From positions 5,912,347 through 5,976,346 of the forward strand of contig OX345641.1 of assembly GCA_947044365.1 (NCBI GenBank): a DNA stretch of 64,000 nucleotides. Direction: 5' to 3'. The DNA is from Petrosia ficiformis (taxonomy: Eukaryota > Porifera > Demospongiae > Haplosclerida > Petrosiidae). The notes under the pieces are model-generated. The model was not told the origin of the DNA. It did no database searches and saw only the letters and a list, made by a program, of their open reading frames with translations. The position numbers and the translations under genes are program-made. This document shows, piece by piece, positions 1 to 11,542 of the stretch; the stretch's first letter is position 1, and every line of letters begins with the position of its first letter.

Positions 1-220
1 AAATTTTATGTGTTTTTGAGAAGTATGCGTTCCACATGAACATTGTACACCCATAATTACTAACTATTATAAGTATCATAAGTGTGATAATACTGAATCA
101 AAGAGCAAAAAGAATGATGAAAGAGACAGGTGGATTAAGTGTATAGATTAAAATAATAATTATGAAGTATTAATGTCTTGACGTAATCACAAGTTTAGAT
201 GACATGTAGGAGGTACTTAC

Positions 221-568
221 CATGTAATAATGGTTCAGGTGAAATTTCAATTGGTTGATGTGTAACTTCATTAGATTCTTCATGTACTATACATAAACAA
301 ATGATAAAATTTGTGTAACTTATACTGAGTATGAAAATAATGATTATGTACATTGTAATAATGATATGCTTGTTATGTATGTACAAATGAGAATATACTT
401 ACCATCTTCTTGTTCAGACCATGAAACATATCTTTCATTGGATAATGGAATAGGAGGGAGTGTCGGCTCTTCAGTGCATTTAGCTGATGAAATTGCAAAA
501 GCAGGTTTTCTTATTTTTTTTAAACTAGTAATAAAAGCTGAGTTTGTTTTGTTTTTGATAGAAACCAT
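221..568 (-). CDS. 5' end of an unknown minus-strand gene (two exons, runs off the left edge)
   Basis: Exon 1 (568 down to 403) starts with ATG and gives 55 codons (begins MVSIKNKTNSAFITSLKK, ends SWSEQEDG), then a donor GTAAGTAT read on the minus strand. Exon 2 (286 down to 221) follows an acceptor TTTATGTATAG and ends at donor GTAAGTACC. It reads VHEESNEVTHQPIEISPEPL plus LH. Both introns are phase 1 and the frame stays open across the junction, which supports real splicing. The peptide has a basic N terminus, then an acidic, Glu/Pro-rich stretch. I recognise no domain, signal peptide or membrane segment. Later exons lie beyond base 1, so length and function cannot be judged. The ATG is the first in the frame, but an upstream non-coding exon is possible. 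Confidence 0.5.
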
Positions 569-2109
569 AATAGAGTTTTTTTTTGTAATAATTATTTCAT
601 TATTATTACTACATAATTATTATTGGAATATGTATTTGATAATAATTTACTGATTTGAATTTCATAGAAACAATTTTTTTGACTTAATGTGATCAGAACA
701 GTGCATGTATGAAGAGACCAGGAGAGTAGATAACATGAGCTGCTGCATATATAGGAGAGTATGAAAGGGAATAGAACATAACATTAGTGAAATATGTATA
801 TAATCATCTGCAACATGCTTTCACTATTTCATGTTCATATTTATGTATAGCACAATAAAATAACAAAAGGCGTTACAAATATCACCATATATACAGTAGA
901 CTTCAAACATATTGCAACATGAAAGTAAGGGTAATAAAATTGGATTTCAAAACGAAGCCATACAAAACACTCTATGGCTTCACAATTTGGAAATTGATAA
1001 TTTTGTAGCAATAATTTTGAAGCCTACCGTACTTAATTAGTGAAAATTACTTTGTCCCAAAAATACTGACAAACTACTTGCTGCATGTGTCTGTTGGTTA
1101 TTTAATTAGGTATACATGAGCCCTTGTTAAAATGCCATTGGTTGTCAGAGTCAGGAGGTAGATTTTGCATCATATACAGCCAATTTTGATTGCTTTGTGT
1201 CGATTACATGTGCTTGAAAATAGTAGTTCATGAAGAATTGCATATGGTTGTTTGGTAGATCAAACTATATAAGAATTTTCAATACATTAAGTATATAATT
1301 ATACTCAACAAGACATTTTAATTAATGCAATGCTGATATATGCTACGGAGGGATTAAACATAATAGGCCTCATGATGTGTGTGAAGGGAAACCTTTCAGC
1401 AAACATAAAACCAGATTCATAAAGACATAGGGCATGTTTCTCAGATAACATGGAAAAATGCCATATTTTTGTGAACTGTCTTAAGGATCCTATCATGCTT
1501 TTGTCCTGTTTCCTTACAAGATTCCCTTGTCACAGATCATGAAACCTCCTTTTTTGGATATAGTGCTAATATTATTTATAATCTCATTGTTCCATTATTA
1601 AATTCATTGTTTTATCTATTTTGTAAGATATTTATACTGTATCATGTCATCAGAATTGCAATTATTTAAATTACGCATTAAAAATTAATATTATTTAGGA
1701 AAATGTTTTGCCTTTTTACAGTCTATGGGACTGATTCCATATTTCATACAACCACATGGAATTGACTACTGAATTATGCAGTATCATGCATGGATAATGC
1801 CTTTTAAACTTTTAAGTAATTTCTAGGGATCACATTGATTAATTTCAACACGTCTGCTCACAGAAAACACATTATTTGCAAGTAAATGTATCTTCCATGC
1901 CATTAGAAATGAGGACAAAGCCATACTACTATATAAAGGTGTTTGTGATACAGGATACACAACACAACACAAAATCATACAATGAACATGCAAGACAGTG
2001 GTGTAACACACACATGTAATCAATGGAAACAAACAAAACTATAGGTACAATGTATACGTACGTACGTATGTATATACAATGATGAATGTCACCCATACCT
2101 ACTATAAAA
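569..2109. other. Intergenic, no gene seen
   Basis: AT-rich sequence 5' of the minus-strand gene. Open frames here (for example minus 1305-1496) are short, have no recognisable domain and lack convincing splice partners. The promoter of the minus-strand gene should lie at its left end, but no clear core element stands out. Confidence 0.5.
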
Positions 2110-2420
2110 GACACTTTCAATAAAAATGAAAAAGATGCAGAGACATCAACACCCAAAAAGTATAAGGTCAGGAGGTTAACATAAGACCCCAAATTAAACA
2201 AAGCACAACCCTACATAGGTACATACACCACTATATAAAGCAAAATACAAAGAGTTGTTCTTATGCAGGATTATTTGAAAGTGGTTTGTTTAATTTTGGG
2301 TTCTACATTAATCTCTCAACCTGGTTCGCATAATTTTTGTGATTTGACGTTCCTACATCTTCTTTGATTTTGATTAAAAATGCTTTTTATTATTCTTGCT
2401 TCTATTTTTTTGTGAATATT
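2110..2420. mobile_element. Foldback repeat family H, copy 1
   Basis: The left arm (2115-2225) is a diverged reverse complement of the right arm (2240-2400), including the outer text ccaaattaaacaaagcac against gtttgtttaattttggg. The same family recurs at 39080-39300 and 54745-54965 with the shared tail ctacatcttcttt...ttttattattcttg. It has no coding capacity and looks like a non-autonomous foldback element. Confidence 0.6.
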
Positions 2421-3500
2421 TTATGCGAATTGAAGAAATGCTTGTGTAAGCTATATATATGTCATATGAAATCATACAATTGTAATTACATTAACATCTC
2501 AACATAGGCACATTTATGAGGCTTGTTCATAATTGAAGGTCATTTTTTGTGTATCAATAATTTATGAATTGATTATCATCCTATTTCACCTACAGATGAT
2601 GGTTATTTTCTATATCACTTACAGCATTGTCTGCAGTCCCACAAGAAGTAGTGTCAGTGGCTGTGTCAACTATTTGGCATTCGAATGATAATACTAGTAT
2701 ACAATAGTTGTAATAAACATTAATAATTCTTGTACTCAGTATATAAGAATGTGCTCAAAAATTTCATGACTATGTTGACTCCAACGTAACAAGTACTTTC
2801 CACATTTTTAGTAACACTAACAGTCCAAATGCAACTGGAATGGTGCTAGAAGTATATTGATAGTTCAACAAACAAAATAATGAAAATAACAATAATACAA
2901 AAAGAAAGATTTGCCAGTTTAGCCACTCTGCACTGATTCTCTGCCTTAACAACAATCTTCGGGCATGTAGAAGATGTTGGTAGTCATAAAAACACTAGAT
3001 ACCCACAGGTATGTGTGTATTAAGATTTATCTCCATCAGCAAATCACTTGCAATTGAAATGTATGGGTAAACATTTTTTCCGGGCTATTCCTACAGAGTA
3101 TACCTTACTCTATCATTGTAACAAAACTAAATGTACACCCCACCTTATACACCCATGTATATAGCTTGGATTGATGATGATGATACGCATGTATATTCCT
3201 ATATTTAAATGTAAACACAAGGACAGTTATCTTTGGTTAACTGATACCGAAGAGACTAGAAGACCTTACAGCCAAGGTAATCAACATATTAACCACCACA
3301 TCCATCATAAATAATTTATTAGGAAAACGTATGCGCAGACTGCCTCGCTCGCACTAGACTGTAGTCGATTAATATCCAGAAAGGTGTGGTTTTAGTCACA
3401 CAATGGTATAATTATTTAACTTTGACACTTATAATGGCAGGTAAGAAGAGAGAATTTATAGTGATTTGTCATCTTGTGATCCTTGCGATGATGCTAACAT
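2421..3500. other. Intergenic, no gene seen
   Basis: AT-rich up to about 3320, then a short stretch with more CpG (3340-3760). No supported gene or RNA is visible. The CpG rise could mark a promoter, but nothing downstream on the plus strand supports a gene. Confidence 0.4.
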
Positions 3501-3508
3501 ACGCGGAA

Positions 3509-3658
3509 TTATCTTGCCTGTCGTTCACTCTCATCTAGATCTCGCTGTTTCTGTTCTCTACCTCTTAATTTCTCCTCTGTCTTGGCCTCTTCTGTAGCTC
3601 CCGCACTTTGCTTCTTTTTCTTAGTGTAGCTAGGCGTCGAAGGCCTGCTGTAGCTCCC
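3509..3658 (-). CDS. Possible minus-strand coding fragment, highly charged
   Basis: A minus-strand open frame of 49 codons bounded upstream by TGA. It contains TKKKKQSAGATEEAKTEEKL followed by RGREQKQRDLDESERQAR and a stop. The regular Lys/Arg/Glu/Gln composition looks coding-like and lies in the CpG-richer patch. An overlapping minus frame (3565 upward) is also open. I see no domain and no certain splice site, so this may be a gene remnant or chance. Confidence 0.22.
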   Translation of the reverse strand, partial: GSYSRPSTPSYTKKKKQSAGATEEAKTEEKLRGREQKQRDLDESERQAR

Positions 3659-3786
3659 TCACTTGTAAGTTCCTCACTCGTCTCTACATTAGAGCAGTAC
3701 GCCATCAACAGAACACGCGGTCTACGAATTAACGTGCCTGTGGTCGTACGTTTAATTATTGCATTCCTAAGCGTGACAGAACCAGA

Positions 3787-3846
<60 letters not shown>
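3787..3846. repeat. (TA)n microsatellite
   Basis: About 60 bases of almost pure TA dinucleotide. It produces the Tyr-Ile repeats in overlapping open frames, which are not genes. Confidence 0.95.
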
Positions 3847-3848
<2 letters not shown>

Positions 3849-3849
3849 A

Positions 3850-4245
3850 ACTAAGGTCGAGATTTCACTACCCTCCCGGATTAGTTGCCTCGCACTAAGG
3901 TGCTCGGCAATGAATGATACAAACCTTCATTCACACTTCATACACCCACACTGTGTTGTATATATAAACTACAGTCTGGTATAGCCTGACCCTTTGCAGA
4001 GGGTCCGGCTAAGCAGAGGTAAGACTCAGTCATGTGATCAGTTTGTAGTTCTAACATCATGCATGTCTGACATGTTACGTATGAATTGTTGATAAAGCCA
4101 AATATGCATGACATCCAAATAAAGCAAGTACAATCTGAATATAATCACTAGTAGAATGCAAGTGGAATATGTGTATTGATCATGAACTACATGTAATTAA
4201 TGATTCTACTCAGAGTCTTATCATCCTACTAGTACTTAGATGCTA
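3850..4245. other. Intergenic, no gene seen
   Basis: Contains a small imperfect hairpin around tgaccctttgcagagggtcc (3987-4006). Nothing else recognisable. Confidence 0.4.
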
Positions 4246-4640
4246 CTAGTATTGAAGTTATCAATACATGCAATATCTGTAACTTCAGTTGCAGGTGGTT
4301 TTGATTTTGTGTTCGTATGTCGTTTTCAAGGCAAACCATGGACAATCTGAATATCATTACACTAGACAGGTTGTTTCTACCTATTGGGTCTCATCAGCAT
4401 GGTGTATCCCAATTTTACAATCCAATATATTGCTACATTGGATAGAATGACACATAATATATGCTGCAATTTCGACCTACTTTCAAAAAAGGGATCTTCT
4501 TTTGAAAACTAATTTGGTCAAATGCAAGCGATGATTATTCTAGAGGAATTCAATGAAGTTTGGTCCATGAACAGCTATCATTAATTTTCAAATGTTGTTG
4601 GATTTCTATACAAAATGGCTGAATAACATGTGAATGTGTG
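4246..4640. mobile_element. Dispersed repeat family I, copy 1 (Penelope-terminal-like)
   Basis: Strongly similar to 40558-40925: both begin with a tactattgaagtta / aacttca inverted pair, then atggacaatctgaatat, ggtctcatcagcatggtgta, gacacata and end atggctgaataacatgt. The text gtttctacctattgggtctcatcag resembles the terminal segment of Penelope-like elements. No coding capacity. Confidence 0.55.
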
Positions 4641-4929
4641 TATTTTGTGGGACAAGGCTTCTTTTTGAATATAAGGTCACCATTATTATTTCTATGGTAC
4701 CTCCAGTTCAATAGACACTATATACATAGGAGTGAGAGCACCAACACAAACACACACAGACACACATACATGTGGCTGAACATGGGGCAAATGTTTTAGT
4801 CATATTGCAAAACTAATACACCATGAAGCTGATGATGTATGCTGTTAGGAAAAGATGATGTGGACAGACTTCACAAGTTATTGGAGGAAGACCTTTCTGT
4901 TTGGATGAAAATGGAGATGAGGAATAAAG

Positions 4930-6665
4930 TTGAAAATCGTAGTCGTATAGAGAAAGAGTGAATGAATGGTCAAAACAATGTATGGATGAATGGGTAGATG
5001 AAGGATGGATGGATGGATGATCGCATGGTTGAATGGGTGGGTGGCTGGGTGGAGTGATGGTTGGATGCATAGAAAGATGAGTGGATGGATGCATGAATGC
5101 ATAAAAGGGAATTTAGATGAATGGATGAATGAATAGAAAGATACATCTACTAGATGAAAGTATGGATAGATGAATGGATGAATTGATGGATGGATGGATA
5201 ATTGGAAGGATAGAAAGATAGATGGATGGATGAATGGATAAAAGGATGGATAGATGGATGAATGGATGATGGATGAATAGACCGATAGATGGATGGATTA
5301 ATTGATGGAAAGATGCATGTATGGATGTACAAATAGATAAAATGAAATTTTGATGGTTGCATGAATTGATGGATGAATAGAGAAATACATGTACTAGATT
5401 AGATGAAAGTATGGATGGACAGATGGACAGATGGATGGATGGATAAACGAATGAATGAATGAATGTGTGGAAGGGAATATAGTTGATTGTATGAATGGAT
5501 GGATGGATGGATACATTTATTAATAGATAGAAAGGAAATTGAAATGGTTGCATGAATTCATGGCCGAATTGAAAGATACATGTACTAGATGAAAGGATGG
5601 ATGGACAGATGGATAGATGGATGGATGAATGAATAAATGAATGAATGTGTGGACTGGAATATAGATGGTTGTAAGAATGGATGGATCAATAGAAAGATGC
5701 ATGTGCTAAATGAAAGTATGGATGGATGGATAGATGGATGGATGGATGGATGAGTGGATGGACGGATGGATGGATAGATGGATGGAAGGATGAATGGATA
5801 GAAAGATAGATGGATGGATGGATGGAAAGATGCATGGATGGATCATGGATGTATGAATAGATGAAAGGAAATTTAGATGGTTGCATGAATCAGTGATGAA
5901 TAGAAAGATAGTAGATGAAAGGATGGACAGACAGATGGATGGATGAATGGGTGGATGGGAATATAGATGGATGCATGAATGGATGGTGAATAGAGATACA
6001 TGTACTAGAAGTATGGATGGATGGAAGGATGGATGGACTGAAGAATAGATGGATAGATGGATGTATAGATGGATAGATGAAAGGACTGATTGATAGATGT
6101 ATATGGATGGATGAATGGAAAGATGCATGGATAGATGAATGAAAGGAAATCTAGATGGTTACATGAATCAATGGATGAATAGAGAGATACATGTACTAGA
6201 TGAAAGTATAGATGAATGGATGGATTGATGGATACGTAGACAGATACATGGGTGGATGGGTGGATGCAAAGTTGGATGGATGTATGACTAGATGAAGGAA
6301 AATATAGGTGCTTATATGAATGGAAAGATAGCGGGAAGGATGGATGATTGCATGGATGGATAGAAGGACAGATGAATGAATAGATGGATGGATGTATGAA
6401 TAGATGAAAGGAAATTTAGATGGTTATATCAGTGGATGGATAGAAAAGATACCTGTACCAGATGAAAGTATGGATGAATGGATGGATGAATGGATGGATG
6501 GATGGATGGATGGATGGATAGGTAGATTTATGAATAGATAAAAGGATATTTAGATGGATGGATGGATGGAGGGATGGATGTCTGAATGGATGAATAGGAG
6601 GATGGATAGATGAATGGATGGATAGATAGATGAAAGAATAAATTCATAGATATACAGATGACTGA
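4930..6665. repeat. Large (TGGA)n-derived satellite with higher-order units
   Basis: Degenerate GGAT tetranucleotides with recurring marker blocks: gatacatgtactagatgaaa at roughly 5149, 5384, 5575, 5696, 5995, 6186 and 6438, and a variant of ggaaatttagatggttgcat at 5103, 5333, 5528, 5862, 6140 and 6406. The markers are spaced about 120-230 bp apart, so the array has a higher-order unit. The minus-strand reading (HPSIHPSI peptides) is an artefact of the period. Confidence 0.9.
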
Positions 6666-6689
6666 ATGAGATGAACCAGTGGTACATAA

Positions 6690-7740
6690 AAAAATACAAA
6701 CAAACTTTAACCAAAATATTTCCTAGTAAATTATGGATAAATTGAAGCTATATGTACATGTACATGTATGTTAAAACTATATAATTATGTAGGAAGATCA
6801 CAATAAATATAGACCTCACCAGAGATTTGAATCAAGATGATTAATTTCCCTATTATTATAATTTCTCATGAATTACAATACTTTACTAGCTATTCCTAAT
6901 AATAGTGGTATATATTCTAATAATACAGGATGATACATGTAATAGCTAATTAAAAAATATATTAAAAGGATGAACAAAAAATGCCATTCTATTGATCATA
7001 ATAAAATGGCTACTCCTGATACCTCAAAGACATGAGATTTACTAAAATATTTTGTGTTATAAATAACACAATCAAATACACATGTACTAATTGAATTAAC
7101 ATACCATGTACGGGAAATAATTAAGCAGGGATAAATAGATGCAAAATTTCATGAATCCACTTTTAACCGTAAATATTACCTCACAAAACTTATTAATTAT
7201 TATGTAATTAACTACTCATGTGAGCTGTTTGTAAGCATGTGCTAGCAAGATAATTCTTCTGTTGAATCCATGTGAGGGAAAGGCCAGCCGATCTCACTGT
7301 ACTATGAATCACTACAGTGATGAATCCAAGTTGGACATGCTCATATGTATGTGTATGGAAACAGAACCGCTGCTAGAAAGTATAGTGAAGAGTGAGAAAT
7401 TTTAAAAACTACATCTCAGAAATCGCTGTTTAATTATTTCCATATATGGTATACCTTACTTTTAATTTTGTGCATTAATTTTAGTGATTTTAGCAACTGA
7501 TGTATCAATTGCTAAAATTACTACACACTAACAACTGCTTGATCACTTTATCAGGTACATTAGGTGTGGCTCACAATTTGCTAAAATTAATGCATGCTAA
7601 ATCCGAGCATTGCTATATTTATTGGACTCAGTTAGTAGTAGGCTTAAGGTAACTATCCTGTAATCAAATATGCTGTTGTTGATAAACGATCATAGTGACA
7701 TACGAATCTGTCTAAGATTTACAATCACTTTTCAGTTATA
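6690..7740. other. Intergenic, no gene seen
   Basis: AT-rich sequence between two tetranucleotide arrays. No open frame with a recognisable domain and no clear terminal repeats. Confidence 0.45.
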
Positions 7741-7787
7741 CAACAATTACCGTATTAATACAATGTACGTGTATCTACAACACAAGT

Positions 7788-8392
7788 GATGAATTGATTG
7801 ATGGATAGATAGATGGAAGGAAGAATGGATGGATGGACAGATAGATAAATAGTTGGATGGATGGACACATGGATGGACACATAGATACTGGATGAACAGC
7901 TACTTAGATAAATGGATGGATGGATGGATGAATGGATGGATAGATGGATGGATGAATGGACGAATGTATGCATGAATGGATGGATGAATAGATGATTGAT
8001 GAATACAAGTGATGAATTGATTAATGAATGATAGATTGAAACTTGGACAGACACATGGACAGATAAATGTACGGTTGGATGGATAGACAAATGTATGAGT
8101 GGATAGCAGAATGGATGGCGAAAAGGATGGATGATAAATGGATGGATAGCTGGACAGATGGATGGATAGATGGCTGGATGGACAGATAGATAATGGATGA
8201 ATAGATGTATGGATAAATACATAGATGGATGGATAGATGGATGGTTGCAAGAATGGATGGATGAATAGAAAGATACTAGATGAATGATGGATGGATGAAT
8301 GGGGAATAGATAGATGGAAATAAATGAATAAATGTAGATGGTACTATGAATGAATGGAAAAGGATAGACTGAATGGATGAATGAATGGAAAT
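7788..8392. repeat. (TGGA)n-derived array
   Basis: About 600 bp of degenerate GGAT tetranucleotides. It contains an internal duplicate of aagtgatgaattgattgatg (7782 and 8007). The open frames on the minus strand are repeat artefacts. Confidence 0.9.
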
Positions 8393-8396
8393 TAGA

Positions 8397-8728
8397 GGTG
8401 GGTGATAGTGAAATTTTTCAATATGCCGATATTTAATAAATACTTGAACGACAGTCAATACTATCATGATACAGTGTAGTGAAATTATAATTTGTATACA
8501 TATTCTGATTATCTTCTATTTGTGGCTGAGAAACCAAGTACTCCGCATACCAATGTTAGAGCCCTCCTACAGAAACACTTGCAGCTCGTCGTCAAGGTCA
8601 ATCTCATCTCACAAGAACTATCTCATCTCACAATGTTCTCATGTTTTATCACGTGGTTGTGGGTAAGTTGAGGCAATGTTAATGTCCACTATCACGATAG
8701 TCACACTATTACTACTATCACCCAGTGC
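8397..8728. mobile_element. Candidate MITE with GGGTGATAGT ends
   Basis: The left end ggtgggtgatagtg (about 8397-8410) matches the reverse complement of actatcacccagtgc (about 8707-8722). It sits between a TGGA array and the carrier repeat of family J. No coding capacity; target-site duplications were not identified. Confidence 0.35.
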
Positions 8729-8739
8729 TAACGAAAATA

Positions 8740-10190
8740 TAAATGGATGAATGAATGGATGTATGGATTGATTGATAACATTGATTGGATATTAAACAGT
8801 GAGACCTACCTCAATTCCATGAGGCAAACCTTGTAACTTCAAACATAATGAAGAGTATTCTTATCAGGTAGAATGAATCAGGTACTAAAAATGGCTTTGA
8901 TGTACATGTACATGTACATGAACGCTTCGTAACAATTGTTTCCAAAGCCCCTGAAAGAGGAGAGAAGGAGAATTGAGGAATGTAAAGAAATGTTATAATA
9001 GAACAATGTAGGAAAAATAAATGCTTTGTAATCAATATTTAATAACATGCTAATGACTCTCGTTTCAGAAACCAACAACACACATGTAATATTATCATCA
9101 CAGTATGATAGTACATGTGTACTCTCTGTAGGAATGACATGGAAAACAATGGCCACCACCACATTTCATCCATCCGTCCGTTCGTCCATTCGTCCATCAG
9201 TCCATCCATCCGTCCGTCTGTACGTCAATCCATCAGATCTGAAATTGATTCCCATATCACATTTGATCAAAAGTCTATTTTAAGACATTCATCACTCAGT
9301 CATTTCATACAGCATTCAATTAGCTTTTTAGTGAACACATTTTACTGGCTTCCTGTACTAAATGGCTGAAGGTAAGAATTCATCAAATCACTATACAAGC
9401 ATTGATACCATTTTGTATGGAAAGTCATGTGACATATGATAGTATGGTATTATATAAATAGGATATACATGTAGGAAGGAGAGTATCATGTGTAATGATA
9501 CCTAAGTAATTACAGAGATGTTATACTTTAAGTAGACTGATACATGAAGAAAAAAGCATCTATGATTGGTGATTACAATACATTTATTTTTTCTCATTTA
9601 TTATTCTATGATTGCTTTGTAATAACTAATAATTATTGATGATGATTATCTCATATCTGAAACCCAATAACATAATAAATATCCTACTGATACACATGTA
9701 GTCATACCCATATTCTGGTTATCAGTGTCATTACTGATGACAAGCTGTTAGTGATACATTATAAAGTTCTTCCACTCTATGGTATAATAGTGGCTTGTTG
9801 AAACATTTCCTAATGGAGTCATTCACATAATTGCTATTATTAAGAATTATATAGGTTTTGGCCCCACCTATTTAATTAATTATCCTTTTCTATGACAAAT
9901 ATACATCTGGATGTGCAGTATGTAGATGTACATGTACACATAGTGGTATCTACTTGTACATGTATAATATACACATACGAATATCATATATATTTTCGTG
10001 TTCATGCAGTTGTGTACCTTCATGAACAGTTATGTATAGTAAATTTAAACAAAAAAACTGCTTCCACATAGATAACAAGGGTATACCAGAATGAAGATAC
10101 TGCTTCAGGTGTTCAATGGACCAGATTAAAGAGCTAGAATCCGTAAATGATTGACAAAAACTTCAGTACAGCAATTCTGACTGGATGGAT
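8740..10190. repeat. Carrier repeat family J, copy 1, with oppositely oriented GGAT and CATC arrays
   Basis: A short GGAT array (8742-8775), then a conserved spacer (attccatgaggcaaacc, aggaatgtaaagaaa, aacaatgtaggaaaaataaa, ctctgtaggaatgacatgg), then a CATC/CGTC array (9166-9232) and a longer tail that matches 55838-56345. Other copies are at 41100-41945, 54985-56600 and 57950-58400. This looks like one repeat family that carries or seeds the tetranucleotide arrays. Short open frames inside are not supported as genes. Confidence 0.65.
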
Positions 10191-10278
10191 GGAAGGATGG
10201 ATAGATGGATGGATACACAGATGGATGGATGGATGAATGAATGGATAGATACTGGATGGATGGCTGGATGGATGGATG
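10180..10278. repeat. Short (TGGA)n array
   Basis: About 100 bp of GGAT tetranucleotides following ttctgactggatggatgg. The same junction occurs at 56341 in another copy of family J. Confidence 0.85.
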
Positions 10279-10467
10279 CATGGACATATACAGGAATAGC
10301 TGGCTGTTCTATAACTCTGTATCTGATGTCTACGTATGTTTTAAACTCTGCAATGCCCTTGTAATGTTATGTTCTTTTGGCTCGTACTGAAGACTATACA
10401 AGTAGAGGATGATTTCTGAGTAAACAGATTGATAAGAATTGTTCAATCCATTAATTCAATTTACCAC

Positions 10468-10805
10468 AAATGGGTGGAAGGATGGATGGATGGAAGGATG
10501 AATGAATGGTTGGATAGATGAATGGATGTATGAATGGATGAGAATAGAAATGGTTGCACATGAATGGATAAATAGAGGGATCAATAAATACATGGATAAA
10601 TGGAAGGATGAATAAATGTATGGTTGGATGGAGGAATATATGGCCAATGAATGGATGAATGGATGGATGAATGGATGGATGGATGAATAAATGGCTGGAT
10701 GAATAAATGGTTGGATCGAATGATAAATAGATGGATGAATGCATAAATGAGTGATGGTAGTATGAATAGATGCAAAAATAAATAGATGGATGGATGGATG
10801 GACGG

Positions 10806-10836
<31 letters not shown>

Positions 10837-11390
10837 AAGGGATGTAAGAATGGATCAATAGAAATATAGATGGTTGTATGAATGTACAGAAGAACGGAGA
10901 GATACAAGATAGATTGAAGGATGGATGAATGAATGGGAATATATATGAATGGAAATAAAGATGGTGTTATGTAATGTATGAATGGATGGATGAATGGAAA
11001 GGTGGATGGTTGTATGAATGGATGGATTGATGGATGGATGAATGGATAGATGGATGGATGGATAGATGGATGGATGAGTAGATGGATGGATGGATAGATG
11101 GTTGAATGAATGGATAGTTGGATGGATGGATGGATGGATGGATACATGTAAATGGCTGGATCAAATGATGAATACATGTATATGGATGATTACTAATATA
11201 GATAGTAGTGTGAATAGATATTGAGAAGACCATGGTTGAATGAACATTAAAATCACTTATCCCCAAAAAACTATAGACATTTACATAGATGGAAGTATGA
11301 ACAGTGAATGAATGGATGTAAGGATGGACAGACAGATAATGAATGGATGGATGGGTGGGTGGATCGATGAATAGATGGATCCAGGGTGGA
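10468..11390. repeat. (TGGA)n-derived satellite array
   Basis: About 920 bp of degenerate GGAT tetranucleotides with marker blocks such as atatagatggttgtatgaat. The long minus-strand open frames across it are periodicity artefacts. Confidence 0.9.
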
Positions 11391-11542
11391 TTCAGGATTT
11401 GAGATTAAGGGGGGTGGTATAATTTCCATGGTTGTAGGGGGGTCTGGAAGCATCAACCACGAAAATTTTGATTTTGGACACCTGAAAATAGTAATATGGT
11501 GCAATCTGGGAGTGATACCAACTCATCAACTACATATAATAT

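Noticed and set aside
3608..3898. 96-codon plus-strand frame
   Set aside because: Half of it is a (TA)n run; the coding-like signal in this patch is stronger on the minus strand.
4813..6128. Many minus-strand open frames with HPSIHPSI peptides
   Set aside because: They are the translation of (TGGA)n tetranucleotides; no start context, splice sites or domain.
10451..11266. Overlapping minus-strand frames up to 198 codons
   Set aside because: Tetranucleotide artefact.
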